From positions 1 to 42,665 of the forward strand of contig JAECRT010000026.1 of NCBI GenBank assembly GCA_016000085.1: 42,665 nucleotides of DNA, written 5' to 3'. This document shows, piece after piece, positions 8,332-16,195 of the stretch. The stretch is from Sphingomonadaceae bacterium. Its GTDB lineage: Bacteria; Pseudomonadota; Alphaproteobacteria; Sphingomonadales; Sphingomonadaceae. The position numbers and the translations under genes were made by a program. The notes under the pieces are model-generated. The model worked only from the letters and a program-made list of their open reading frames with translations, did no database searches and had not been told where the DNA came from. Within the stretch, counting starts at the first letter, position 1; each line of letters begins with the position of its first letter.

Positions 8332-9432
8332 TTATTCCTCGGTGCGGAACAAGACCGTTTCGCCCAGCAGCAGGAAAAGGAAGAAGGGCGCCCAGGCCGC
8401 CAGAAACGGCGGGTAAGCGCCAAGGCTGCCCATCGCCAATGAGAAATTGTCCGCGACGAAATAGGCAAAGCCCAGCGCCATGCCGAGCACCGCGCGCATG
8501 AAAAGCTGGCCCGAACGCGCAAGGCCAAAGGCCGCGACCGAACCCAATATTGGCATCAGCAGCGCGGATAGCGGCCCCGACAGCTTGTGCCACAGGCTCG
8601 CTTCCAGTTCCGCCGTGGGCCGTCCGGCATCGTGCAGATCTGCGATCGCGGATTCGAGCTGGTTGAAGGTCAGCGCGTCGGGATCAACCTTGGCCAGGGT
8701 GAACTGATCCGGGCGAATGTCGCGTCCGAACCGAACCGTGCCGACGTCGCGCGCCGTGCCGCGCACCACGTCGAACTGGCGCGCATCTTCCAATACCCAG
8801 CTTTTGCTTGCCGCATCATAATGCCCCTTGGGGCCCTGGATGATGGTCGTCAGGCTGTTGTTGATGCGGTTGTAAATCTCGACCTTGCGCAACTGGACTT
8901 GATCACCGCGCCCCGCAACGATCGCAGCGTTGACCAGATTATTACCGTCGCGAACCCAGGGGTTGGCCTTGACCCCGCTATCGCGGGGAATCGGCCCATA
9001 ATCGACCGTTTCCCAGGCGCTCAGCGCCGCCGTCGACCGCGCGACAACCCGTTCATTGAAGACATAGCTGATGAGCGCCACGCCCAGCGCCGCCAGGATG
9101 AGCGGCGCCAATATCTGATGCGCCGACAGGCCCGCCGCCTTCATCGAGATGATTTCGCTATTCTGGTTTAGCGTCGCCAGCATCACCAGCGTCCCCAGCA
9201 GCACGGAAAAGGGCAGGAAGCGGGCAATGATCTGCGGCGCACGCAGGCCCACATAATGCCACAGTTCAGGATCACCATTGCCGGGATACGCCAGGATGTC
9301 GCCAGAATTGCCTAGCATATCGAGCGTCTGGAGCACGACCACCAGCAACGCCAACACGGCCAGCGTCCGCGTCAGGAACAGGCGCGCCATATACCAGCTG
9401 ATCTGGCGGGATGGGAAGAAGTCGAACTGCAT
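8332..9432 (-). CDS. lptG: LPS-export ABC transporter permease LptG
   Basis: A 366-residue YjgP/YjgQ-family permease. Three N-terminal transmembrane segments (around 16-36, 65-90 and 108-126) are followed by a long periplasmic beta-jellyroll region and three C-terminal segments (about 275-360). The phrase LNQNSEIISMKAAGLS after the second segment is the LptF/G coupling helix region that contacts LptB. With LptF and LptB it extracts lipid from the inner membrane for transport to the outer leaflet. It starts 3 bp after the lptF stop, so the pair is translationally close. In sphingomonads, many of which carry glycosphingolipid instead of LPS, the cargo may differ from LPS. Confidence 0.93.
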   Translation of the reverse strand: MQFDFFPSRQISWYMARLFLTRTLAVLALLVVVLQTLDMLGNSGDILAYPGNGDPELWHYVGLRAPQIIARFLPFSVLLGTLVMLATLNQNSEIISMKAAGLSAHQILAPLILAALGVALISYVFNERVVARSTAALSAWETVDYGPIPRDSGVKANPWVRDGNNLVNAAIVAGRGDQVQLRKVEIYNRINNSLTTIIQGPKGHYDAASKSWVLEDARQFDVVRGTARDVGTVRFGRDIRPDQFTLAKVDPDALTFNQLESAIADLHDAGRPTAELEASLWHKLSGPLSALLMPILGSVAAFGLARSGQLFMRAVLGMALGFAYFVADNFSLAMGSLGAYPPFLAAWAPFFLFLLLGETVLFRTEE

Positions 9433-9435
9433 GGT

Positions 9436-10644
9436 TCAGGCCTCTCCTGCCACAGGCGTACGTCCGCGCCCGAATCGCAACAGGCGAACGACCTGTTTGC
9501 CCAGCTTGGCGAAGGCATATTCCAGCGCCGCAATCGGCTGGCCACCGGGCCGATGCGCGATCACATGGTACATCCAGAAAATCAGGCCCGCCACCAGCAG
9601 GAACGGCGCCCACAGGGCAATGATCGGATCGACTTTACCCAATGCGCCTACGCTTTCGCCATATTGATTGATCTTGTGATAGGTCACGATGAAGATGATC
9701 GAGAGGAAGACGCCTAGCGCCGATGTCGATCGCTTGGGCGGGATTGCGAAGGCAAGCGCCGCCAGCGGCAACAGCAGCATCATGACCACCTCCACCATGC
9801 GATAGTGAAAATTGGCGCGCACCTCATGCTTCAGCTTTTCGGGCGTCGTCGGATTGCGGCCTATCACCATCAGTTCGGGAATCGTCTTTTCCCTGTCGAC
9901 ATCGCGACCGCGGAAATTTTCGATCTGCGGCAGATCGATCGGCAGATCATGGCTGGAAAAAGACAGGATGCGCGGCGTTTTATATTTGGGCGCGTCATTG
10001 ACCAGCACGCCATCGCGCAGGCGAAAGATGATCGTATCCGGATCGTCGGTGGCCAGGAACCTGCCCTGTGCCGCCGTCACCGCCACCGATTGCCCGTCGC
10101 GACTCACGGCGCGCACGAATATGCCTTGCAGATTGCGTCCCTCGTCCAGGCTGCGTTCGATCCGCATGGTCATCCGTTTGCCCAAAGTTGTGAACTCCCC
10201 AACCTTGATCGACGCGCCCAGCGCGCCCGACCGCAATTCGAATCGCAGCGCTTCATAGGCATGGCGGGACAGCGGCTGAACGAAGCCGACGATCCCGAAA
10301 TTGAGCAGGGCCAGCGCAATCGCGAACATATACGGTACGCGCAGCAACCGGCCATAGGACAGGCCGACCGCCCGCATCACGTCCAGTTCGGAGGATAAAG
10401 CGAGTTTGCGGAAGGCCAGCAATATGCCCAGCATCAGGCCGATGGGGATGCCCAAAGACAGATATTCCGGCAGCATATTGGCCAGCATGCGCCATACCAC
10501 GCTGACCGGCCCCCCTTCCGCCGCAACGAAATCGAACAGGCTGAGCATCTTGTCGAGCACGAGCAGCATCGCGGCGATCACCAGCGTGCCCAGCATGGGC
10601 ACCGCGATCAGGCGGGCGAGATAACGATCGGTGGCGGTCAGCAT
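9436..10644 (-). CDS. lptF: LPS-export ABC transporter permease LptF
   Basis: A 402-residue YjgP/YjgQ-family permease, the partner of LptG. Transmembrane segments lie near 15-30, 55-75 and 100-120, then a periplasmic jellyroll (about 130-275) and three C-terminal segments. The coupling region reads FRKLALSSELDVMRAVGLS. It is first in the two-gene lptF-lptG operon. The C-terminal tail after the last membrane segment is long and basic. The start at the ATG 10642-10644 gives the usual N-terminus with a first hydrophobic helix after LTATDRYLARLIAVP. Confidence 0.92.
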   Translation of the reverse strand: MLTATDRYLARLIAVPMLGTLVIAAMLLVLDKMLSLFDFVAAEGGPVSVVWRMLANMLPEYLSLGIPIGLMLGILLAFRKLALSSELDVMRAVGLSYGRLLRVPYMFAIALALLNFGIVGFVQPLSRHAYEALRFELRSGALGASIKVGEFTTLGKRMTMRIERSLDEGRNLQGIFVRAVSRDGQSVAVTAAQGRFLATDDPDTIIFRLRDGVLVNDAPKYKTPRILSFSSHDLPIDLPQIENFRGRDVDREKTIPELMVIGRNPTTPEKLKHEVRANFHYRMVEVVMMLLLPLAALAFAIPPKRSTSALGVFLSIIFIVTYHKINQYGESVGALGKVDPIIALWAPFLLVAGLIFWMYHVIAHRPGGQPIAALEYAFAKLGKQVVRLLRFGRGRTPVAGEA

Positions 10645-10773
10645 TCTCTAAGTCGTCGTCCCATCACCATGTTTTGGCCGCAAACCCCGCCCATATGCGA
10701 GTCATATAGAATGCGGGGCGAACAGGGGCTCGCCGTCCGGTCCATATCGGCGGCTATAGCTTCCAGGAGTCTG

Positions 10774-11268
10774 ATGGTCATGTTGAAAGTTGCAATGGGT
10801 CTCATGTCGGTAGCGGCGATTTTCGCGGCGGTCCCGGTATTGGCCCATGGACAGGAAATTACGAACGATCTCGAACGGTGCGGCGCCGATGCCAAGGGGC
10901 CGGCAGTGCTGGTCGATGTGCGCGGCTTTGCGACGGCGACGGGCAAGGTCCGCCTGCAATCCTATCCCGCCACCAAGGCGGCCTGGCTGGCCAAGGGCGA
11001 ATGGCTGCATCGCATCGATACCAATGTGCGCCCGACGGGCGGCGCCATGCGCTTCTGTATGCCGGTGCCCCAGCCCGGCCAATATGGCATCGCCGTGCGC
11101 CATGATCGCGATGGCAATGGCAAGACCGACATTTCCCGCGACGGCGGCGGATTTTCCAACAATCCGTCGATCAGCATCTTCAACCTGGGCAAGCCCGGTG
11201 TGGAGAAGGCGGCTTTCCGGGCCGGTCCGGGCGTGACGAAAATCACGATCAACCTCAAATATATGTGA
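10774..11268 (+). CDS. exported DUF2141 family protein
   Basis: A 164-residue secreted protein with an N-terminal signal sequence (about 1-26, cleavage after AHG or LAHG) and a DUF2141 domain. The loop DRDGNGKTD (111-119) resembles an EF-hand calcium site, and the family's GGGFSNN segment follows (124-130). Function is unknown. I chose the ATG at 10774, which has AGGAG 4 nt upstream; a further in-frame ATG lies two codons downstream, and the longer open frame upstream lacks such a site. The stop is 10 bp before the lipid-kinase homologue, so the two probably form an operon. Confidence 0.85.
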   Translation: MVMLKVAMGLMSVAAIFAAVPVLAHGQEITNDLERCGADAKGPAVLVDVRGFATATGKVRLQSYPATKAAWLAKGEWLHRIDTNVRPTGGAMRFCMPVPQPGQYGIAVRHDRDGNGKTDISRDGGGFSNNPSISIFNLGKPGVEKAAFRAGPGVTKITINLKYM

Positions 11269-11278
11269 TCAAAAACCA

Positions 11279-12247
11279 ATGGTCTGCGTCGCGCTCCTGT
11301 CCAATCCCAAATCCACGGGCAACCGCCAGACGCTTCCGCGTGTGCGCAGCTATTGCGCGAGCAACCCCGATATCTTCCATTACGAGGTGGAGCATGTCGA
11401 ACAGATCGGCCGGGCGTTGCAGACCATCGCCCGTGTCGATCCGGTCGTCATCGTCATAAATGGCGGCGACGGCACGGTGCAGGCGGCGCTGACGGAATTG
11501 TATCAGGGCGAGCATTTCAAGGGGCGGGTGCCGCCGATCGCGGTGCTGCCCAATGGCAAGACCAACCTGATTGCGCTCGACCTGGGCATCCATGGCGATC
11601 CGATCAAGGCGCTGGAGCGGATCGTGCAGATCGCCAAGGAAGGCATCACCGACCATGTGGTCGCGCGTGAGTTGATTGCCCTGTCCGATGGTCACTCCGA
11701 TACGCGCCCAGTCCTGGGCATGTTCCTGGGCGGCGCTGGCCTGGCCGACTACATGCTCTATTGCCGCAATCAGATTTATCCGTTGGGGCTTTCCAATGGC
11801 CTAAGCCATTTCCTGACGGCGATGGCGGTGATGGTATCCCTGCTGTTCGGCATCCGCGCGCGCTTCCTGCCACAATCGAGTCATCCCGTGCGTATTTCGC
11901 TGATTCGGGACGGCCAGTTGGCCGGGCGTTTTTCGGTGCTGATTGTCACCACGCTGGAACGATTGCTGTTGGGCGTGCAGCCGGGTGACAGCCGACGTGG
12001 CAATATGAAGTTGATGGCGGTTGACCAGAACCTGCCCGCCCTGCTGCGACTGGCGTGGGCCAGCATCTTCGGGCGTGTCGGCAAATCCAAGATGCAGGGC
12101 ATCCACCTTGAACAGGGGGACACGATCCGCATCGAAGGCGATCGTAGCAGCGTCATATTGGACGGTGAATTGTTCGAGGCCTCGGAAGGACGGCCGATCG
12201 TGCTGCGATCGACCGAGCCGGTGCCGTTCCTGCGCCTGGCCGCCTGA
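11279..12247 (+). CDS. divergent diacylglycerol kinase family protein
   Basis: A 322-residue homologue of the DAGK catalytic family and the second in this window. It keeps NGGDGT at 61-66 but replaces the usual GT(A/G)N of the second motif with LPNGKTNLIAL (90-100). It also has an unusual middle, GGAGLADYMLYCRNQIYPLG, followed by a hydrophobic stretch (FLTAMAVMVSLLFGIRARF) that may bind the membrane. The C-terminus ends with the family's IRIEGDRSSVILDGELFE. It probably phosphorylates a lipid, perhaps a different one from the kinase at 4821. It directly follows the DUF2141 gene. Confidence 0.8.
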   Translation: MVCVALLSNPKSTGNRQTLPRVRSYCASNPDIFHYEVEHVEQIGRALQTIARVDPVVIVINGGDGTVQAALTELYQGEHFKGRVPPIAVLPNGKTNLIALDLGIHGDPIKALERIVQIAKEGITDHVVARELIALSDGHSDTRPVLGMFLGGAGLADYMLYCRNQIYPLGLSNGLSHFLTAMAVMVSLLFGIRARFLPQSSHPVRISLIRDGQLAGRFSVLIVTTLERLLLGVQPGDSRRGNMKLMAVDQNLPALLRLAWASIFGRVGKSKMQGIHLEQGDTIRIEGDRSSVILDGELFEASEGRPIVLRSTEPVPFLRLAA

Positions 12248-12254
12248 GCGCCGC

Positions 12255-12776
12255 CTAATCCCCGAAGGCCGGTGCCGCGAGCGCCTGTGCATGATCACGG
12301 ATGGCGGACGGCCAATCCTGCGATAGCGACGCAAACAGCGCCGCATCTTTGGCATAGAGCGCGCGAATGGCGGCCTCATAGCCGGGCCGGTCGCCGGCCA
12401 TCACGGTAAGGAAATGATAGGCGGCATCCATGGCGGCACGGGGAGCGACCGTCTCGGCACTCGCCTTGCGCGCGGCCTCCACCAATCGCCGCAGCGTAGC
12501 CGATGCGCCGCCCGACTGGGTCGCCAGCCAGTCCCAATGGCGCGGTAGCAGCGTCACCTCACGCGGCTGAACCCCCAGTTTCGGACGCCCTCTGCCGCGC
12601 GGCGAATCGTCTGCCGGACCGCGCAGATCAATGTCGGTCTGACGACCGGTCGTGTCGTCGAACAGCAGGATGTTTTGTGCATCCTCGCCCATGGCCGAAA
12701 GCGCCGCGCGAATCTCCGCATCGTCGCCGGTCGCGACCCAATATTCGCCTGCAAAAGCCGTCAATGTCCGTTCCAT
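12255..12776 (-). CDS. DUF2239 family protein
   Basis: A 173-residue protein of the DUF2239 family, whose function is unknown. Recognisable parts are the N-terminal YWVATGDDAEIRAALSAMG, the central RGRGRPKLGVQPREVTLLPRHW with a basic AT-hook-like GRGRPKLG, and the helical C-terminal half. The central region resembles sequences found in DNA-binding proteins, but this is an inference. The ATG at 12774-12776 has an excellent GAGGGAG site 7 nt upstream. The gene is preceded by a promoter embedded in a long palindrome, so it is probably under tight control. Confidence 0.85.
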   Translation of the reverse strand: MERTLTAFAGEYWVATGDDAEIRAALSAMGEDAQNILLFDDTTGRQTDIDLRGPADDSPRGRGRPKLGVQPREVTLLPRHWDWLATQSGGASATLRRLVEAARKASAETVAPRAAMDAAYHFLTVMAGDRPGYEAAIRALYAKDAALFASLSQDWPSAIRDHAQALAAPAFGD

Positions 12777-12797
12777 GCCGAAACTCCCTCGGCATGG

Positions 12798-12838
12798 CTA
12801 TTATTACCCGGATTTTATTTAGTCAATAATATCCGGGT
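12798..12838 (-). promoter_or_regulatory. promoter of the DUF2239 gene inside a 33-bp palindrome
   Basis: On the minus strand, TTGACT (12821-12826) and TAATAG (12798-12803) are 17 bp apart and make a good sigma70-type promoter. They overlap an inverted repeat: ACCCGGAT (12806-12813) mirrored by ATCCGGGT (12831-12838), with inner arms TTATT and AATAA. A repressor bound here would cover both promoter elements. The regulator is not evident in this window. Confidence 0.6.
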
Positions 12839-12842
12839 TAAA

Positions 12843-13619
12843 TTATGCAGAACGGAGTTCGGCCCATGTGGGTGCATGATCGCTGGCCTTCTCCCGGCCG
12901 CGAAAGTCCTTGTCGACCTGGGCATCGACCAGTCGGTCAGCGGCCGTGGGACTGAGCAGCAGATGGTCGATACGAAAGCCAGCATCGCGCGGCCAGGCGT
13001 TCATCTGATAATCCCAATAGGTCCACACGCCGCCCGCCGGATGACGATTGAGCAGCGCATCCGTCCACCCGTCGCCCAACAGGGCGCGATAGGCGGCGCG
13101 GCTTTCGGGTTGCATCAGCGCGTCGCTGGCCATCGCCTTGGGCGAATAAATATCCACGTCGCGGGGAATGACATTATAGTCGCCAGCCAGAATGGCGGGC
13201 ACTTCCTCGGCCCAGATTTCCGCAGCACGCGCGCGCAACCGCTTCATCCAGCGGAGTTTAAAATCGAATTTCGGGCCGGGCTGCGGATTACCGTTGGGCA
13301 GGTAGATGCTGGCGACCCGCACGCCCTTCACATCCGCTTCCAGATAACGGCTATGTTCGTCCTCGGGTTCGCCATCAAGGCCGCGGCGCACTTCCACCGG
13401 CATTTCTCCGCGCGCGAGGATGGCGACGCCGTTAAACCCCTTCTGGCCGTGCCAGATCGCGCCATAGCCGACGCTTTCAATATCCTTGATCGGGAAAGTC
13501 TCGTCGGACGTCTTGATTTCCTGAAGGCAGGCGACGTCCGGCTGTGTCTCTTCCAGCCATTCCAACAGGCGCGGCAAGCGCGCCTTGATGCCGTTAATGT
13601 TGAAAGTGGCGATACGCAT
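12843..13619 (-). CDS. xth: exodeoxyribonuclease III
   Basis: A 258-residue enzyme of the ExoIII/AP-endonuclease family for base-excision repair, working on abasic sites and 3' blocked ends. The catalytic motifs are in order: FNINGIK (5-11) with Asn7, LQEIKT with metal-binding Glu34, the GDYNVIPRDVD block, RIDHLLLS and the terminal SDHAPTWAEL with the catalytic His. The length is typical. A strong GAGGGAG site precedes the ATG. It lies just downstream of erpA on the same strand. Confidence 0.95.
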   Translation of the reverse strand: MRIATFNINGIKARLPRLLEWLEETQPDVACLQEIKTSDETFPIKDIESVGYGAIWHGQKGFNGVAILARGEMPVEVRRGLDGEPEDEHSRYLEADVKGVRVASIYLPNGNPQPGPKFDFKLRWMKRLRARAAEIWAEEVPAILAGDYNVIPRDVDIYSPKAMASDALMQPESRAAYRALLGDGWTDALLNRHPAGGVWTYWDYQMNAWPRDAGFRIDHLLLSPTAADRLVDAQVDKDFRGREKASDHAPTWAELRSA

Positions 13620-13687
13620 GGCCGATTCTCCCTCGCCCCGTCCTTGAAACGAAGACTGTCCCTAGAGGGAAGAATCGCCCTTGGCTA

Positions 13688-14014
13688 TCAGACCGAAAAG
13701 CTCGTGCCGCAGCCGCAACCGGCCGTCGCATTGGGGTTCGTCACCTTGAAAGCCGCGCCACCAAGATCCGACACGAAGTCCACCGCAGACCCGCGCACCA
13801 GGTCGAGGCTGACATCGTCCACAACGAGAGTCACGCCATCACGCTCGACCGACAGATCGTCGGTTTCGACCTGTTCGGCCAAGCCAAAGCGATATTGGAA
13901 ACCGGAACAGCCACCGCCTTCCACGGCCAAGCGCAGGATCGCGGGCTTGCCCTGTTTGGCAGCGATCGCAGCGACACGCGCAGCGGCAGAAGGAGTGAGA
14001 TCAATGTCAGCCAT
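13688..14014 (-). CDS. erpA: iron-sulfur cluster insertion protein ErpA
   Basis: A 108-residue A-type carrier that passes Fe-S clusters to apoproteins. The three ligand cysteines are at 36 (GGGCSGFQY), 100 and 102 (AGCGCGTSFSV). The N-terminus MADIDLTPSAAARVAAI is typical of the ErpA/IscA family. No other isc/suf gene is nearby. It is followed 68 bp downstream by xth, and preceded by the terminator of the M23 peptidase gene. Confidence 0.93.
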   Translation of the reverse strand: MADIDLTPSAAARVAAIAAKQGKPAILRLAVEGGGCSGFQYRFGLAEQVETDDLSVERDGVTLVVDDVSLDLVRGSAVDFVSDLGGAAFKVTNPNATAGCGCGTSFSV

Positions 14015-14035
14015 GCTGCCTAGATAGGGTCAAGC

Positions 14036-14070
14036 AAAAGGCCCGGCAACCCATAGGGCGCCGGGCCTTT
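14036..14070 (-). terminator. intrinsic terminator after the M23 peptidase gene
   Basis: AAGGCCCGGC (14038-14047) pairs with GCCGGGCCTT (14060-14069) around a 12-nt loop. On the minus strand the stem ends in a short T-run (TTTT, from AAAA at 14036-14039). It lies between the M23 gene and erpA, both on the minus strand. Confidence 0.8.
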
Positions 14071-14091
14071 GCAAATAGCGTGAAATGCCGA

Positions 14092-14820
14092 TCAATCGGC
14101 TGCTTTTTCCTGCGCCTTGGTCGGGCCACCCATGGCGATCGGCGGCGTTGTATTGACCGCGACCAGATAGTCGGGGCCAGTCACGAAAGGAATGGGGTTG
14201 ATCGCTGCGCCATCGACGCGGACTTCATAATGGAGATGGCTGCCGGTCGAACGGCCGGTCGAGCCCATCAGGCCGATCAACTGGCCGCGCTTTACATAGC
14301 TGTTAGCAGCAACGATCAGCTTCGACATATGGCCGTAGCGCGTTTCCATGCCACCACCATGCGAGATCTGGACGAGATTGCCATAACCGCTGGCCCAACC
14401 CGAACGGCTGACGACGCCATCGGCGGTGGCGTAGATGGGGGTGCCAATAGGGCCGGGAATGTCGATGCCCTTGTGCATCCGCGCGCCGCCGTTGAACGGA
14501 TCGGACCGGACGCCATAGTTGGAGGTCAGCGAGAGCTTGGCGACCGGGCGGCCCGACGGGATATAGGCCGATGTCTTGGGCGTGCCATCCAGGCGCTGGA
14601 GGCTGGCGAACAGGTTGGAAAAAGCGGCGTCGACCGGTGCGGGGGCAGCGGCGGTCGCTTCTTTCACTTCACCATAAGGATCATCATCGTCGGCAGCCTT
14701 TGCCGGGGCCGCAGCGCACAGCGCTCCAACCGCAGCGGTTGCTCCAAAAATCTTCGCCGCTTTTACAGCGGACTGGAACAAACCTATGCGATGAGCATTG
14801 AGCAAACGAACAACTAACAT
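14092..14820 (-). CDS. exported M23 family metallopeptidase
   Basis: A 242-residue cell-envelope peptidase of the LytM/M23 family. A signal sequence spans about 1-42 (ending AAAPAKAA). The M23 zinc site is HKGID (His116, Asp120) with the downstream HLH (195-197), and RYGHMSKL supplies a further His (164). All catalytic residues look present, so it should be an active DD-endopeptidase rather than an EnvC/NlpD-like activator. It stands alone with its own terminator. The upstream 104 bp (14821-14924) include a short inverted repeat GGCGA/TCGCC at 14880-14895 but no clear promoter. Confidence 0.9.
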   Translation of the reverse strand: MLVVRLLNAHRIGLFQSAVKAAKIFGATAAVGALCAAAPAKAADDDDPYGEVKEATAAAPAPVDAAFSNLFASLQRLDGTPKTSAYIPSGRPVAKLSLTSNYGVRSDPFNGGARMHKGIDIPGPIGTPIYATADGVVSRSGWASGYGNLVQISHGGGMETRYGHMSKLIVAANSYVKRGQLIGLMGSTGRSTGSHLHYEVRVDGAAINPIPFVTGPDYLVAVNTTPPIAMGGPTKAQEKAAD

Positions 14821-14924
14821 GTCGACCCCGACTTATGTCACCGGAGGTTTAAGCCCCTCGGCGCTTCCCGTGTTGATTTGGCGACCTAGATCGCCCCCGC
14901 CCTACATAGACTGCAAATTGCGGA

Positions 14925-15734
14925 TCATGTTGCAAGCGCGGCGTAGAATTCGCGGGTCAAACCGGCCTGCCGACGCGCTGAGTCGTTGAACGGTGGCTTA
15001 ACACTACCTCGAAAGTAGCGTCTCACAAGATTTTGGTAATGATTTTCGGGGGTCAGCCCCAATCGGTTCGCCGCCGACGTGAACCATGTCGTCCCCGCCG
15101 CTACATGGCGAATCTCGTCCGTCATGATGCGGCGCAATATGCGCCCGGAGATGACGTCGCCCACGCTCTCGAACCGTTCGATCGTTGCGGGCGTGATGTC
15201 CAACGCGCGTGCTTCCAGAACCATCGGCACGATCGCCAACCGCGCCAGTACGTCGCCCGATGTCTCACTCGCGGCCTGCCACAGCCCGTCATGCGCAGGC
15301 AGAGCGCCATAATGGCTTCCCAATTGCCGCAACCGCCGGTCGAGCAGCGCAAAATGCATCGCTTCTTCCGCGCCCACCTGCATCCATTGATCGGTAAAGG
15401 CCTTGGGAAATTCACCGCCAAAACGCCCGACCATGTCGAACGCCAGGTCGATCGCGACAAATTCTATATGGGCGATGGCGTGCAACATCGCGATGCGCGC
15501 GCGATCCGACCCTATCTTGCCGCGCCGTGGCATCTGCGCAGGCGGCAGCAATATGGGCGTAAGCGGTCGGCTCGGCCGATCCGGCAAGGCTGCGTCGAAC
15601 CGATGCGCCAACCGCCCCAGACGCCACGCCCGCGCGACAGCCCGCGCCGCCATCAGCTTTGCGTGCGGGTCGGCGGTCATCAGCACATGGACACAGGCCG
15701 CGCCCACGTCGGTCACATCTTCGGGCAAGATCAA
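14925..15734 (-). CDS. ferritin-like DUF455 family protein
   Basis: About 269 residues, matching the DUF455 ferritin-like family (four-helix bundle, probably di-metal). Likely metal ligands lie in the helical pairs AIAHIEFVAIDLAFDM and GAEEAMHFALLDRRL, and again in MTDEIRHVAAGTTWF. Function is unknown. The start is uncertain: I placed it at the TTG 15732-15734, which overlaps the bcp stop as TTGA, because glnE and bcp are coupled in the same way; a GTG six codons on (15714-15716) is also possible. The frame is open much further upstream, but that part is antisense-free shadow of bcp. Confidence 0.82.
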   Translation of the reverse strand: MILPEDVTDVGAACVHVLMTADPHAKLMAARAVARAWRLGRLAHRFDAALPDRPSRPLTPILLPPAQMPRRGKIGSDRARIAMLHAIAHIEFVAIDLAFDMVGRFGGEFPKAFTDQWMQVGAEEAMHFALLDRRLRQLGSHYGALPAHDGLWQAASETSGDVLARLAIVPMVLEARALDITPATIERFESVGDVISGRILRRIMTDEIRHVAAGTTWFTSAANRLGLTPENHYQNLVRRYFRGSVKPPFNDSARRQAGLTREFYAALAT

Positions 15735-16195
15735 AGTGCCTGCACCGCCCCCAACACTTCGGCGGCGTGCCCCTTTACTTTCACCTTGGGCCAGACGCGC
15801 AGCACCGTCCCGTCTGCACCGATCAGGAATGTCGCCCGCGCGATCCCCATATAGTTGCGGCCATAGAGGGACTTTTCCACCCACGTCCCAAACGCCTCGC
15901 AAGCCGTCCCCGGCTCGTCGGAGGCAAGCGTGACCGTCAGCCCATATTTGTCCGCGAACTTTTTGAGCTTTGCGGGCTTGTCCTTCGAAATGCCGACCAC
16001 CGGGACGGCCGCCGCCGCAAAGTCGCCCGCCAGTTCTGTGAAATCCTTCGCCTCGCTGGTGCAACCGGGCGTATCCGCCTTGGGATAAAAATAGACGACC
16101 AGCGGCTTGCCTCGATAGCGATCGAGCGTGAAGTCCAGGCCATCGGCGTCCTTCACACTCACCGCGGGGACGGTCTCACCCTGTTCCAGCATCAT
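15731..16195 (-). CDS. bcp: thioredoxin-dependent peroxiredoxin, BCP/PrxQ type
   Basis: A 154-residue peroxiredoxin that reduces hydrogen peroxide and organic peroxides. The peroxidatic cysteine is Cys45 in DTPGCTSEAKDF. The resolving cysteine found five residues later in E. coli BCP is replaced by Lys50, so this is either a 1-Cys form or it uses Cys99 (EPGTACEAFG). It overlaps the glnE stop by 4 bp (ATGA) and is followed by the ferritin-like gene. The combination suggests peroxide and metal handling in one transcript. Confidence 0.93.
   Translation of the reverse strand: MMLEQGETVPAVSVKDADGLDFTLDRYRGKPLVVYFYPKADTPGCTSEAKDFTELAGDFAAAAVPVVGISKDKPAKLKKFADKYGLTVTLASDEPGTACEAFGTWVEKSLYGRNYMGIARATFLIGADGTVLRVWPKVKVKGHAAEVLGAVQAL

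Noticed and set aside
12806..12838. The palindrome as a terminator of xth
   Set aside because: The 17-bp interior is long and AT-rich, and on the minus strand no T-run follows; a promoter/operator reading fits better.
12675..14027. A 450-codon plus-strand open frame over xth and erpA
   Set aside because: Both genes on the minus strand have full active-site motifs; this frame has no domain and is rich in Arg, His and Pro.
15735..16064. A 110-codon extension upstream of the DUF455 gene
   Set aside because: It lies over bcp in another frame and shows no family similarity; the conserved part begins near the bcp stop.
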